A model generated the notes under the pieces. That model saw only the letters and a program-made list of their open reading frames with translations. It made no database searches and was not told the origin of the DNA. Of a DNA stretch of 64,000 nucleotides, positions 53,877 to 63,079 are shown in pieces (the first letter of the stretch is position 1; each line of letters opens with the position of its first letter). Position numbers and translations under genes: made by a program. The stretch covers positions 1-64,000 of the forward strand of contig NZ_BOMV01000087.1 in the NCBI RefSeq assembly GCF_016862375.1, in the 5' to 3' direction. Origin of the DNA: Paractinoplanes rishiriensis (GTDB taxonomy: Bacteria > Actinomycetota > Actinomycetes > Mycobacteriales > Micromonosporaceae).

Positions 53877-55007
53877 TCAGCACTGCCAGACGTACGGCCC
53901 CAGGTTTTTTCCGTCTTTTCCGGTCACGTGACCGGCCACCAGCCCGGTGTCCGAGACCGCCTGGGCGCTGGCGGTGCCACCCTTCGGCACCGGCAGGACG
54001 AGCCGCTCACTGCCCCGGTGGACCGCCCCCTCGCCGACGATCCAGCCGTCCGCGTTGGTCGCGGTGGCCGGACCGAGTGCCTCCCGGTCCACCACCCGGG
54101 TGATCAGCCTGCCGGTCCGGATGTCCCACCGCGTCGCGGCCTCGTCCGGCCAGAGGCCGCCGACGGCGACGTCGTCCTGCGCGGCATAGGCGGCCGCGGT
54201 CTGGCCGTCCGGCACCTCGAGCTTGCGGCCGTTGCCCTGCTGGTCCCAGGCGTACCCGGCGACGGCCTGCCCGTCCTCGTACATGGCGCCGACGACCGTG
54301 CCGTCATCGGTGATGTCGTGTACCTGCGCGCCCTCGGGCAGCGGCAGCCGGGTCGACGAGGGCGAGCCGCTCTCCCACACGACGGCGTAACTGTCCCCGC
54401 CGCCCTTCGGCTTGACGTTGATGACCACGTCGCCGCCGGCGTTGACCGCCGGTTCCGGGAACGGGTGCATGTCGCCCTCGGGGAGTTGCAGTGCCGTGTA
54501 CCCGCCGTTCTCGTACCGGAAAACTTCGCTCGTCTTGCCATCGGAGATCAGCCCGACCACCACGCCCTCGGCGTTGACCGCGGTCGCCTGCCGCGACGCC
54601 GACCCGCCGACCGGCATGGCCTCGGCCTTGCCGTCGGCCCACCGGATCGGGCGGAAGTCCTGCCCCACGGTGCCGTTGCCGACTACGTACCGGCCGGTCG
54701 GATCCACCCCCTCGACCGTGACACCCACCACCCCGGCAGGCGCCGGGAGTTTGCTGGCCTGGCAAGCCACCGGGGTGGCCGGCGCCACCGGCAGCACCGG
54801 CTTCTCGGGCGGCTGCGCCCGGTTCCGGGTGAGCACCGAGGGCACCCCCACCAGCACCGTCACGGCCAGGGCGACACCCACCGCGGCCTGACCGGAGCGC
54901 CGGCGGACCACACGCCGGCGTCCGGCCCGGAGCACCGAGTCCACCCCGAGGCGACTCGGCGGCACCTCCGCCGTGGCGAACCGCTCCCGCAGTTCCTGCT
55001 CGTTCAC
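53877..55007 (-). CDS. Membrane protein coupled to SigE-type sigma factor (putative anti-sigma) with beta-propeller-like exodomain
   Basis: 376 residues. Short cytoplasmic part with EQELRERFATAEVPPSRLGV, basic RRRVVRRRSG, one TM helix (about 40-57), then an extracytoplasmic region built of repeated strands (PTGRYVVGNGTVG, NAEGVVVGLISDG, DDGTVVGAMYEDG, DTGLVAGHVTG) resembling HAF-type or propeller repeats. Its GTG start overlaps the sigma stop (GTGA), the usual sign of a cognate anti-sigma factor, but no ZAS motif is present. Regulation of the upstream sigma factor is inferred. Confidence 0.7.
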   Translation of the reverse strand: MNEQELRERFATAEVPPSRLGVDSVLRAGRRRVVRRRSGQAAVGVALAVTVLVGVPSVLTRNRAQPPEKPVLPVAPATPVACQASKLPAPAGVVGVTVEGVDPTGRYVVGNGTVGQDFRPIRWADGKAEAMPVGGSASRQATAVNAEGVVVGLISDGKTSEVFRYENGGYTALQLPEGDMHPFPEPAVNAGGDVVINVKPKGGGDSYAVVWESGSPSSTRLPLPEGAQVHDITDDGTVVGAMYEDGQAVAGYAWDQQGNGRKLEVPDGQTAAAYAAQDDVAVGGLWPDEAATRWDIRTGRLITRVVDREALGPATATNADGWIVGEGAVHRGSERLVLPVPKGGTASAQAVSDTGLVAGHVTGKDGKNLGPYVWQC

Positions 55008-55507
55008 GAACCGTTCCTCGTTCCTTCCGTGACCCAGGCCGCGCGCAGGGTGGCCAACCCACGCGAGGTCTGGCTCTTGACGTTTCCCACCGAACAGCCC
55101 AGGGCCTCGGCCGTCGCCTCCACCGACAGGTCCTCGAGAAACCGCAGCACGATCACGGCACGCTGCCCCTTCGGCAGCGCCCGCAACGCCGCCATCAGGG
55201 TGTCCCGGTCCTCGACGCCGCCGGTCGCGGGCGCCGGCAGGTCGGGTAACGCGTCCCCGAGCAGCACCCGGGACCAGCGCCGGCGTTTCTCGTCGAGATA
55301 GCGACGGATCAAAATCCGGTGCACGTACGCATCCAGGTTGTCGGCGGCCGAGGCGCGCCGCCAGTGCACGTAGAGCGAGGTGAGGGTGGCCTGCACGATG
55401 TCGTCGGCCTGGTGGCGGTTGGAGCAGAGCAGGTACGCCATCCGGTGCAGCCGCGACAGCCGCCCGGTCACGTACTCGACGTACTCCCGCTCGTGCTCCG
55501 CCCGCAT
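55004..55507 (-). CDS. SigE-family ECF RNA polymerase sigma factor
   Basis: 167 residues. Region 2 (YVTGRLSRLHRMAYLLCSNR, then HQADDIVQATLTSLY) and region 4 (ALPKGQRAVIVLRFLEDLSV, then VGNVKSQTSRGLATL) of the actinobacterial SigE-type ECF family. ATG 55507. Translationally coupled to the membrane protein downstream. No target promoter identified. Confidence 0.92.
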   Translation of the reverse strand: MRAEHEREYVEYVTGRLSRLHRMAYLLCSNRHQADDIVQATLTSLYVHWRRASAADNLDAYVHRILIRRYLDEKRRRWSRVLLGDALPDLPAPATGGVEDRDTLMAALRALPKGQRAVIVLRFLEDLSVEATAEALGCSVGNVKSQTSRGLATLRAAWVTEGTRNGS

Positions 55508-55531
55508 CCGTTTCCCCCTGAGGCGCCCTGG

Positions 55532-55831
55532 TCAACTGCTAGTCGCGCCCGGACGGTGGATCGGTTGCATGCGGCTGTCGTCGTAGTGGAAGACGTCGTC
55601 GAGCGGCCGTCCGAAGATCCGCGCGATCTGGAACGCCATCTCCAGCGAGGGGGAGTAGCGGCCCTGCTCGATCGCGATCACCGTCTGCCGGGTGACGCCG
55701 AGACGCTGGGCCAGGTCGGCCTGGGTCATGTTGCCGGCCTCCGCGCGCAGGGCCCGGATCTGATTGGTCACCCGAGTGGGCTTGGGGCCCATCAACCACC
55801 ACCACGTATCTGAGTCAAAAATCTTTGACAT
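55532..55831 (-). CDS. XRE-family small HTH regulator
   Basis: Up to 99 residues; the HTH is TQADLAQRLGVTRQTVIAIE with the typical YSPSLEMAFQIARIFG second half of the YgzD/Xre type. The start is uncertain: ATG 55831, ATG 55792 or GTG 55771 are possible and none has an RBS; the conserved part begins at NQIRALR. Family members often sit next to membrane-protein genes, as here with the divergent DUF998 gene. Confidence 0.8.
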   Translation of the reverse strand: MSKIFDSDTWWWLMGPKPTRVTNQIRALRAEAGNMTQADLAQRLGVTRQTVIAIEQGRYSPSLEMAFQIARIFGRPLDDVFHYDDSRMQPIHRPGATSS

Positions 55832-55889
55832 GCCGGATCGTACGGGAGGATGGCAAGTTGTAAGGGTTTACCCAGACTCCGGTGGCAGC

Positions 55890-56597
55890 ATGGCCGGGAT
55901 GAGCATTCCCCGGCTGCTGGCGCTGACCGGCATGGTCGCGGTGGCCGCCGCGGTCCTGCTGATCGGCGCGCTGCACGTGATCCCGCCGTCGTCCGCCATC
56001 AGCCCCTACCGGCGCACCATCAGCGAGTACGCGCACTCCGACCACGGCACGGTGTTCAACGTGGCGGTCCTGGTGCTGGCCGCCGGCTCGGTCGCGATCA
56101 TGGTGGCGCTGATCGGCGCCGGCCTGGCACCGGCCCGGTCCGGCGGGGTGTTCGCGCTGTTGCTGTGGTGTGTCGCGCTGGCCGCCATCGTCTATTTCCC
56201 CAAGCACAACTGGGCGGTCGGCCCGAGCTACAGCGGCACCGTGCACCGGTGGGCCAGCGTGCTCGCGTTCCTCAGCCTGCCGTTCGCCGCGCTGCTGACC
56301 GCCCGGGCCTGGCGCCGGCACGACCGTTGGCGCGGGCATGCCCGCTGGACGTCGCTGCTCGGCGTGATGTCGTTCCTGGCCTTCTCGCCGATCGTGGGCG
56401 CGTTCCTGATCCAGCCGTGGACCGGGGTGCGCTGGTGGCGGTTGATCCCGCTGGGCGCGGTCGAACGCGTGCTGCTGTTCAGCGAGATCTGCATCGTGCT
56501 GGTCATGGCGGTGTGGGCGGCCCGGGCGGCGGCCCGCGCCCCGGGAGTCACTCCGGAAGCGCGGCCGCCTTCCGCAGCAGCACCGATCGCTCCTTGA
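55890..56597 (+). CDS. DUF998-family membrane protein
   Basis: 235 residues, six hydrophobic segments. Signature ISPYRRTISEYAHSDHG after the first helix and the HRWASVLAFLSLPFAALL segment. ATG 55890 is used; ATG 55899 is nearly as good. Function of the family unknown. The 3' end overlaps the convergent sigma gene by 50 bp. Confidence 0.8.
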   Translation: MAGMSIPRLLALTGMVAVAAAVLLIGALHVIPPSSAISPYRRTISEYAHSDHGTVFNVAVLVLAAGSVAIMVALIGAGLAPARSGGVFALLLWCVALAAIVYFPKHNWAVGPSYSGTVHRWASVLAFLSLPFAALLTARAWRRHDRWRGHARWTSLLGVMSFLAFSPIVGAFLIQPWTGVRWWRLIPLGAVERVLLFSEICIVLVMAVWAARAAARAPGVTPEARPPSAAAPIAP

Positions 56598-57855
56598 CGT
56601 TGCCGCAGAGCCGGGCCGCCAGCTCCAGTTCGGCCCGGGCCTCGCGGCTGCGGCCGAGCCGGGCCAGCAACTCGCCACGCACGCTCGGCAGCAGGTGCGA
56701 GCCGGCCAGCCGGTCGGTGGCGACCAGTTCGTCCACGATCGACAGCCCCGCCAGCGGCCCGCTCGCCATCGCGACCGCCACCGCCCGGTTGAGCTCGACC
56801 ACCGGCGACGGCGCCACCCGGCCGAGCGCCTCGTACAGCAGCACGATCCGCTCCCAGTCGGTCTCCGGCACCGAGGGGGCCGAGGCGTGGCAGGCCGCGA
56901 TCGCCGCCTGGAGCCCGTACGGCCCGAACCCGCGCCCGATCGCGCCGGCCTGACCCATCGCGGCCAGCCCGCGCCGGATCGCCGACCGGTCCCACTTGCG
57001 CCGGTCCTGGTCCTCCAGCAGCACCGCCTCGCCGTCCGGCCCGGTGCGGGCCGGGAACCGCGCGGCGGTCAACTCGCAGAGCGCGAGCAGGCCGTACACC
57101 TCGGGCTCGGCGGGCAGCAGCGCGGAGAGCATCCGGCACAGCCGGATCGCCTCGGCCGCCAGGTCGGTACGCAGCAGGGCGTCGCCGCTGGTCGCGGTCG
57201 AGCCCTCGGTGAAGATCACGTAGAGCACGCTGAGCACGCCGCCGAGCCGCTGCTTGCGGTCGCCGGCCGGTGGCAGCTCGAACGGCACCCCGGCCGCCGC
57301 GATCGTCTTCTTGGCCCGGGTGATCCGGGCCTGGACGGTCGGCACCGGCACCAGGAACGCGCGGGCGATCTCCTCGCTGGTGAGGCCGCCGACCGCGCGC
57401 AGGGTCAGGGCCACCCGCGCCTCGGGGGAGAGGACCGGATGGCAGGACATGAAGATCAGCGCGAGCACGTCGTCGTCGATCTGGTCCGGGTCCCAGGGCA
57501 GGTCGTCCGGCGCTCTCCGGGGCGCGTCACCGCCCGAGGCCGCCTCGCCCTCGCCGAGTTGGCCGGCCATCATCGCGTACCGCTCGTCGAGGGCCGCCCG
57601 GCGGCGGAAGCTGTCGATCGCCCGCCGTTTCGCGATGGCCAGCAGCCAGCCCGCCGGGTTGGCCGGTGCGCCCTCGCGCGACCAGGTGACCAGCGCCTGG
57701 GCCAGCGCCTCCTGGGCGACGTCCTCGGCCAGCGCGAAGTCCTTGGTGTAGCGGGCCAGCGAACCGACGATCCGGGCGGACTCCATCCGCCAGACGGCCT
57801 CGACGGCCCGCCGCGCCGAGTCGGGGCTCGGCGGGCCGTCGGTGGCCGCGGACAT
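56548..57855 (-). CDS. ECF42-type RNA polymerase sigma factor with C-terminal TPR-like extension
   Basis: 435 residues. Sigma region 2 (FALAEDVAQEALAQALVTW) and region 4 (GGLTSEEIARAFLVPVPTVQ), then a long helical extension (DUF6596/TPR-like, about 190-435) with AVYGLLALCELTAAR-like repeats and the ELNRAVAVAMASG motif. The extension is required for function in the family. ATG 57855 overlaps the stop of the YCII gene (TGATG), the usual ECF42 partner. Confidence 0.93.
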   Translation of the reverse strand: MSAATDGPPSPDSARRAVEAVWRMESARIVGSLARYTKDFALAEDVAQEALAQALVTWSREGAPANPAGWLLAIAKRRAIDSFRRRAALDERYAMMAGQLGEGEAASGGDAPRRAPDDLPWDPDQIDDDVLALIFMSCHPVLSPEARVALTLRAVGGLTSEEIARAFLVPVPTVQARITRAKKTIAAAGVPFELPPAGDRKQRLGGVLSVLYVIFTEGSTATSGDALLRTDLAAEAIRLCRMLSALLPAEPEVYGLLALCELTAARFPARTGPDGEAVLLEDQDRRKWDRSAIRRGLAAMGQAGAIGRGFGPYGLQAAIAACHASAPSVPETDWERIVLLYEALGRVAPSPVVELNRAVAVAMASGPLAGLSIVDELVATDRLAGSHLLPSVRGELLARLGRSREARAELELAARLCGNVKERSVLLRKAAALPE

Positions 57856-58274
57856 CAGAGCTGACCCGTCCGCTCACGCCAGGCCCGCTCCTTGATGATC
57901 CACTCGTTGTCCTGCGGGAACTCGTCGATGGTCGGGACCCGGCGGATCTCGCACTTGCTGCCCGGGAAGGCCGGCAGCTTCTTGGCCCACTCCACGGCCT
58001 CCTCCTTGGATGCCACGTCGAGCAGGTAGAAGCCGCCGAACAGCTCCTTGGTCTCGCCGTACGGACCGTCGGTGACCACCGGGGTCTCGCCGCTGAAGTC
58101 GACCACCACGCCCTGCGACGCGTCGTCGAGGCCCTCGGCCGCCAGCAGCACGCCGGCCTTGATCAGCTCCTCGTTGAAGCGGCCCATCGTCTCGAGCATC
58201 TCGTCGAACGAGACCTTGGACATGTTGGCCCAGGTCTCGTCGGTGGCCCGCATGATCAGCATGTACTTCGCCAT
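57855..58274 (-). CDS. YCII/DGPF-domain protein, partner of the ECF42 sigma
   Basis: 139 residues. MAKYMLIMRATDE start, the DGPYGETKE signature (about 70-78) and the GGFYLLDVASKEEAVEWAKK segment. DGPF proteins are encoded with ECF42 sigma factors and are thought to be their regulators or targets. ATG 58274. Confidence 0.92.
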   Translation of the reverse strand: MAKYMLIMRATDETWANMSKVSFDEMLETMGRFNEELIKAGVLLAAEGLDDASQGVVVDFSGETPVVTDGPYGETKELFGGFYLLDVASKEEAVEWAKKLPAFPGSKCEIRRVPTIDEFPQDNEWIIKERAWRERTGQL

Positions 58275-58366
58275 TGTCGTTCTCCTCGCCGGTGGGATCG
58301 CCGATCGACCCTCTCACCTGCCAGTCGAACGGCCGCGCGCCGGATCGACACCCGATCCAAAAAACT

Positions 58367-59128
58367 TCAGGCGATCGGATAAATGCGGGCAGAACTAGTC
58401 TCGACGGCATATTCCGCCGTGCCGGGGACCGGCCGGAAGCCGTACCGGATCAGGGTTTTGCTCCGCAGATCGGTGATCACCCGGGTGGCGCCGTGGTTGG
58501 CGGCCTCGTCGATGGCGCGGCGCGCCAGCTCCGGAAAGACGTCCGCCGGCGCGTCCGCCACCACGCGCACGAGATCCAACCGGGCCGTGCGGGACGCCGC
58601 CGGCTCCCAGGTCACCACGGCCTGCCCCAGGTACGCGCTGCGCTCGTCGTCGGTGACGGCCTGGAACCAGCCGATGAGCCGTCCCGGACCGTGCGCGCGG
58701 CGGGCCGGTGCGGCGGGGTGGGCGAGTTGCTCGGGCCAGCCGGCGCCGTGCTCCACGGCCGTGAGGTAGAAGGCGAGGCTCGCCGTCCGCTGCGGCCACA
58801 GCAACTCGATGAAGTCGTCGCGCGGCCGGCGCCGGGCCCGGGCCACGAAGCCGGTGAGTACCTCCTCGGTGAGCAGCCCGGCCAGGTCGTCGGCCCACGC
58901 CTGGCAGCTGTCCACCGGCAACCCGGTCCACTCGCTGACCGGCGCGTCACCGGGGAACCGGAAGCGGATCCCGAACCGGCTCGGGTTGTCCCGCCACCGG
59001 AACAGCACCAGCAGCGCGTCGCTGTGCGCGGTGACGTCCTCGGTGTGGAAGCCGGCCCACACCGCGCCGGCGGGCAGCAACCGGTCGCGGGCCGTGCGGG
59101 TCACTTCGGCGGGCGGCCACGGTGCCAT
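58367..59128 (-). CDS. Unknown protein with GNAT-like C-terminus
   Basis: 253 residues, soluble. N-terminal region Trp-rich (GAVWAGFHTEDV, FRWRDNPSRFGI). The last 60 residues (ELARRAIDEAANHGATRVIT, then RYGFRPVPGTAEY) resemble the end of a GNAT acetyltransferase, but the acetyl-CoA loop is not evident. ATG 59128 follows GAGGGG directly; the frame runs on upstream but only as a shadow of other genes. Function unknown. Confidence 0.6.
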   Translation of the reverse strand: MAPWPPAEVTRTARDRLLPAGAVWAGFHTEDVTAHSDALLVLFRWRDNPSRFGIRFRFPGDAPVSEWTGLPVDSCQAWADDLAGLLTEEVLTGFVARARRRPRDDFIELLWPQRTASLAFYLTAVEHGAGWPEQLAHPAAPARRAHGPGRLIGWFQAVTDDERSAYLGQAVVTWEPAASRTARLDLVRVVADAPADVFPELARRAIDEAANHGATRVITDLRSKTLIRYGFRPVPGTAEYAVETSSARIYPIA

Positions 59129-59168
59129 CCCCTCAGCGTGACAGGCCGGTAGGGCAGGATGTGAGCCG

Positions 59169-59786
59169 ATGCTCGACGCGACCCCTGCCGACCGGACCCC
59201 TGCCGACCCGCTGACCCGGGTGGCCCGGCTGCTCACCGAGGCGCTGGCGCCGGCCGTGCTGGCCGCCACGCTGCCGTTCGTGATCGCTGTGCACGCCGCA
59301 CCGACGGTCGTCGAGGGCCTGCGGTGGGGACTGCTGGCGAGCACGTTCTGCGCGCTGATCCCGTACGGCATGATCTTGATTGCGGTGTGGCGAGGGAGGC
59401 TCAGCGACCGGCACATCGGGGTCCGTGAACAGCGCACCAAGCCGCTCAGCCTGGGACTGGTGTCGGTGCTGATCGGGTTGCTGCTGCTGATCGTGCTGGG
59501 CGCGCCGCGCGAGTTGGTGGCGCTGATCGTTGCCTCGTTCGTGGGCGGGGTGATCGCCACCGCGGTCAACCATTTCTGGAAGTTGAGCGTGCACGCCAGC
59601 GTGGCCTCCGGTTCCGGGGTGGTGCTGGTGCTGGCGTTCGGGCCGCTACTGCTGGCCTCGGCCGTGCTGGTCGCCGCGGTCGGCTGGTCGCGGGTGCGGC
59701 TGCGCGACCACACGACCTGGCAGGTGATCGCCGGAACCACGATCGGAGCGGTGATCGCCGGGGTCGTTTTCGGCATCCTGCGCTGA
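59169..59786 (+). CDS. PAP2-like membrane protein
   Basis: 205 residues, about six membrane segments. The K-x-S-x-H (KLSVHAS) and R-x-R-L-x4-H (RVRLRDHTTWQV) elements match the reduced phosphatase motifs of PAP2-type lipid phosphatases, although the first motif is partial, so activity is uncertain. ATG 59169, 40 bp from the divergent gene at 59128. Confidence 0.65.
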   Translation: MLDATPADRTPADPLTRVARLLTEALAPAVLAATLPFVIAVHAAPTVVEGLRWGLLASTFCALIPYGMILIAVWRGRLSDRHIGVREQRTKPLSLGLVSVLIGLLLLIVLGAPRELVALIVASFVGGVIATAVNHFWKLSVHASVASGSGVVLVLAFGPLLLASAVLVAAVGWSRVRLRDHTTWQVIAGTTIGAVIAGVVFGILR

Positions 59787-59864
59787 TCCACCCGCCGGAT
59801 GTGGTTGGCTCCGGGATGGACGTCCCTCCCCGGATTCCGACGCCGGATCGCTAGGAGCAAGGTC

Positions 59865-60155
59865 GTGGGCTCGTCGCACCAGACCGTGATCGTCACCTTC
59901 AACCAGCCGGGCGCCAGCTTCGGCCAGGACGCGGTGGCCGCGCTGGAGGATCGCCTGGTGGGAGCCATCGAGGCGGCCCAGGCGGGCGAGTTCGACGGCA
60001 ACCTGATCGACTGCGGCGAGGTCCGGCTTTTCGCCTTCGGCCCGGACGCGTCCGACCTCTTCGCCGCGATGGAACCGCATTTGCGAGCGTTTCCGGCCCG
60101 GCCGGCCCACGCCACCCTGCGCATCGGCAACACCGAACAGCGCGTCGAGCTCTGA
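59865..60155 (+). CDS. Small unknown protein
   Basis: 96 residues, alpha/beta (SHQTVIVTFNQPG, then AVAALEDRLVGAIEAAQAG, NLIDCGEVRLFAFGPDAS, ATLRIGNTEQRVEL), reminiscent of small DUF-type cytoplasmic proteins. GTG 59865 has AGGAG at 7 nt; upstream frame lacks an RBS. Short enough to be an accessory or immunity protein, but that is guesswork. Confidence 0.65.
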   Translation: MGSSHQTVIVTFNQPGASFGQDAVAALEDRLVGAIEAAQAGEFDGNLIDCGEVRLFAFGPDASDLFAAMEPHLRAFPARPAHATLRIGNTEQRVEL

Positions 60156-60199
60156 CCTCTTGACGGGGTACTGACCGGTACCTATCTTTGTCGCAAGTG

Positions 60200-60231
60200 T
60201 TTTCAGAAAGTTTCAACGTTGTTGCTGAAAA
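60200..60231. promoter_or_regulatory. Candidate operator of the alpha-amylase gene
   Basis: A 7-bp inverted repeat ttttcag/ctgaaaa (60200-60206 with 60225-60231) that overlaps a perfect 9-bp palindrome with central base, GAAAGTTTC (60206-60214), resembling sites of LacI-type sugar regulators. It lies 34-65 bp before the start codon in an unusually AT-rich stretch. Confidence 0.45.
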
Positions 60232-60264
60232 CCTCCGGTCTTTCCATCCCCCCAGGAGATCGAT

Positions 60265-62052
60265 GTGGACCCCCGATCCCCCCGCCGCCGATTCGCCTCC
60301 GTTCTAGCCGCCACCACCGTCGCCCTCGGCCTGGGTGCCTTCGGCGTCGCCCAGGTTGCGACCGCCCCCGAGTCCCTGGCCGCCCCGCCCGGCAACAAGG
60401 ACGTCACCGCGGTGATGTTCGAGTGGACCTTCGCCTCGGTGGCCCGCGAGTGCACCAACACGCTGGGCCCGCTCGGCTACGGCTACGTGCAGGTCTCGCC
60501 CCCGCAGGAACACATTCAGGGCAGCCAGTGGTGGACGTCCTACCAGCCGGTCTCGTACCACATCGCGGGCCGGCTCGGTAACCGCGCCGCCTTCTCGTCG
60601 ATGATCAACGCGTGTCACGCGGCCGGGGTCAAGGTCGTCGCCGACACCGTCGTCAACCACATGTCGGCCGGCTCGGGCACCGGCACCGGCGGTTCCGGCT
60701 ACTCCAAGTACAACTACCCGGGGCTCTACTCCGACCAGGACTTCCACTCCTGCCGGACGTCGATCAACAACTATCAGGACCGCGCCAACGTGCAGAACTG
60801 CGAGCTGGTCTCGCTGTCCGACCTGAACACCGGCAGTGACTACGTGCGCGGCAAGATCGCCGGCTACCTCAACGACCTGGCGTCGCTCGGCGTGGACGGC
60901 TTCCGGATCGACGGGGCCAAGCACATCGCGGCCAGTGACCTCGCCGCCATCAAGTCCCGGCTGAGCAACACCGGCGCGTACTGGAAACAGGAAGTCATCT
61001 TCGGCGCCGGCGAGGCCGTGTCGCCCACCGAGTACACCGGCACCGGGGACGTGCAGGAGTTCCGCTTCGCCCGGGACCTCAAGCGGATCTTCCTCAACGA
61101 GAACCTGGCGTACCTGAGCAACATCGGCACCGCCTGGGGCTACCTGCCGAGCAACCAGGCCGGCGTCTTCGTCGACAACCATGACACCGAACGCGGCGGC
61201 GACACGCTGAGCTACAAGAACGGCTCCGCCTATACGCTGGCCCAGGTCTTCACGCTGGCCTGGCCGTACGGCGCGCCGGACGTCAACTCGGGCTACGAGT
61301 TCAGCAACCACGACGCCGGGCCGCCGAACAACGGCACGGTCAACGCCTGCTACGCCGACGGCTGGAAGTGCCAGCACGCGTGGCGCCAGATCGGCAACAT
61401 GGTCCGCTTCCGCAACGCGGTCAGCGGCACCGCGGTCACCAACTGGTGGACCAACAACGCCGACCAGATCGCGTTCGGCCGCGGCACCAAGGGCTACGTC
61501 GTGATCAACCACGAGGGCAGCCCGCTGACCCGCACCTTCCAGACGTCGCTGCCGGCCGGCACCTACTGCGACGTCCAGCACGGCGACCCGACCAGCAGCG
61601 GCGGGTGCACCGGCACGTCGTACGCGGTGAACGCGGCCGGCCAGTTCACCGCCACGGTGCCCGCCTCGGACGCGATCGCCCTCTACGTCGGCGCGAGCGG
61701 TTCCACTACCACCCCGACCACGACGCCGACGACGGCACCTACCAGCAACCCGCCGGCCGGTGCGGGCGCCACGTTCGGCGTCAACGCCACCACCACGTAC
61801 GGCCAGAACATCTTCGTCACCGGCAACCACGCGAGCCTGGGCAACTGGTCCCCGGCGAACGCGGTGGCGCTGTCCTCGGCCGCCTACCCGGTGTGGCGCG
61901 GCACGGTGTCGCTGCCGGCCGGCACCAGCTTCGAGTACAAGTACCTCCGCAAGAACGCCGACAGCTCGGTGACCTGGGAATCCGGCAGCAACCGCACCGC
62001 CACGGTCCCGAGCAGCGGCGCGGTCACCCTGACCGACACCTGGCGCAACTGA
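60265..62052 (+). CDS. Secreted alpha-amylase (GH13) with C-terminal CBM20
   Basis: A 595-residue precursor. Signal peptide is about 1-40. The GH13 barrel has nucleophile D216 (GFRIDGAKH), acid/base E250 (FGAGE) and D307 (VDNHDTER); region I reads VVADTVVNHM. Animal-type actinobacterial alpha-amylase pattern. A Thr/Pro linker (about 475-495) leads to a CBM20 starch-binding domain (about 500-595; FVTGNHASLGNWSP). GTG 60265 has AGGAG at 6 nt. Monocistronic with its own operator-like site. Confidence 0.95.
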   Translation: MDPRSPRRRFASVLAATTVALGLGAFGVAQVATAPESLAAPPGNKDVTAVMFEWTFASVARECTNTLGPLGYGYVQVSPPQEHIQGSQWWTSYQPVSYHIAGRLGNRAAFSSMINACHAAGVKVVADTVVNHMSAGSGTGTGGSGYSKYNYPGLYSDQDFHSCRTSINNYQDRANVQNCELVSLSDLNTGSDYVRGKIAGYLNDLASLGVDGFRIDGAKHIAASDLAAIKSRLSNTGAYWKQEVIFGAGEAVSPTEYTGTGDVQEFRFARDLKRIFLNENLAYLSNIGTAWGYLPSNQAGVFVDNHDTERGGDTLSYKNGSAYTLAQVFTLAWPYGAPDVNSGYEFSNHDAGPPNNGTVNACYADGWKCQHAWRQIGNMVRFRNAVSGTAVTNWWTNNADQIAFGRGTKGYVVINHEGSPLTRTFQTSLPAGTYCDVQHGDPTSSGGCTGTSYAVNAAGQFTATVPASDAIALYVGASGSTTTPTTTPTTAPTSNPPAGAGATFGVNATTTYGQNIFVTGNHASLGNWSPANAVALSSAAYPVWRGTVSLPAGTSFEYKYLRKNADSSVTWESGSNRTATVPSSGAVTLTDTWRN

Positions 62053-62064
62053 CCACGAGACCGT

Positions 62065-62090
62065 CTTTCACAGCAGGCTTTCACAGCAGG
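62065..62090. repeat. 13-bp tandem repeat over a stop codon
   Basis: ctttcacagcagg twice (62065-62077, 62078-62090). On the minus strand the second copy contains the TGA of the gene at 62081 and the first repeats it downstream, a duplicated stop region. Confidence 0.85.
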
Positions 62091-63070
62091 TCGTCCAGGC
62101 GCAGCGTGCCGACCTCCGGGTCCTTGCGGCTCGGCATCCGCTCGGCGGCCGCGTCGTCCAGGGCCTGGGCGGTGCGCGCGACGGCGCCCAGCTCCTTCAC
62201 CTCGTCGATCTCCTCGGCCAGGAACTTCGCGATCCGGCGCCGGTCGGCCGGTACGAAGTCGGTGCAGTTCCAAGCGGCGATCACGGCCTCGGTGCGCAAC
62301 GCCTTGAACGTGTCGTACTGCTTGTTGAGGTACGCGGTGCCGGCCGCGCGCACCAGCTCGTCGAAGTGGGCCAGGCGCCACCGTTCCGGCTCGGTGCGGC
62401 AGTCGACGTGCAGCACCAGGAAATCGGTGCCGGTCGGCCGCTGCGGGCCGGCGCCGGTGTCCGCGTGCAGTAACCCGTCCGGGAACGACACCCGGCCGAA
62501 GGTGCCGGGCGGGGTGTTGGCGACCACGAGATAGCCGGACCGGACCGCGGTGAAGCTCTGGTGCACCGCAAGCACCGGCCCGTCGTCGGCCTGTTTCATG
62601 ATCACGTCGAGACCGGTCGAGACCCGATCGGTCAGCGTGGCGGCCGCGGCCAGCGGCGGGCCGAGTAGCGGGGCCAGCGCGCCGACCAGGTCCGCCGCGG
62701 CGCCGAGCGGGCCTTTCGCGGTGGTGCGGAACAGCGCCGCCTCGACCTCGACGGGTCCGCCCTCGTACGGCAGCGACGGGGTGAGCGCGAAGTTCAGCTG
62801 CGCGCCCGGCGCGGTGATCGCTTCCGGCGCGCGGTTGAACTGGGCGAACGCCGTCATGCTCTGACCGGCGAAGTTCAGGGCGGCGCCGCCGTGCAGGGCG
62901 GGGAAGTGGTCGTTGCCCCAGGTGCGCGCCCTCGCCAGGTAGCCCTCGACCAGCCACACCCGGAGGTAGCCCTGCTGCGGTACCAGCGGGACCGCGTCAG
63001 CGAGCGGCGCGAACTCCACGGTCACGTGCGAGGCGTCGGCGACGAACACCGATTTGATCTGTTGCCACAT
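62081..63070 (-). CDS. Unknown protein partnered with a CHAT-like gene
   Basis: 329 residues, soluble. N-terminal strands (GYLRVWLVEGYLARARTWGN), a middle helical part rich in Ala/Leu, and a C-terminal helical domain (FKALRTEAVIAAWNCTDFVP, then FLAEEIDEVKELGAVARTA). No catalytic motif recognised. ATG 63070, 9 bp after the CHAT-like stop; the two look co-transcribed. Could be the effector or adaptor of a peptidase-based conflict system, but that is a guess from context. Confidence 0.55.
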   Translation of the reverse strand: MWQQIKSVFVADASHVTVEFAPLADAVPLVPQQGYLRVWLVEGYLARARTWGNDHFPALHGGAALNFAGQSMTAFAQFNRAPEAITAPGAQLNFALTPSLPYEGGPVEVEAALFRTTAKGPLGAAADLVGALAPLLGPPLAAAATLTDRVSTGLDVIMKQADDGPVLAVHQSFTAVRSGYLVVANTPPGTFGRVSFPDGLLHADTGAGPQRPTGTDFLVLHVDCRTEPERWRLAHFDELVRAAGTAYLNKQYDTFKALRTEAVIAAWNCTDFVPADRRRIAKFLAEEIDEVKELGAVARTAQALDDAAAERMPSRKDPEVGTLRLDDLL

Positions 63071-63079
63071 GGCTGCTCC

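Noticed and set aside
59128..60133. Long upstream extension of the minus-strand frame at 58367
   Set aside because: It runs antisense through the PAP2-like and small genes with Thr/Ser/Arg-rich shadow sequence.
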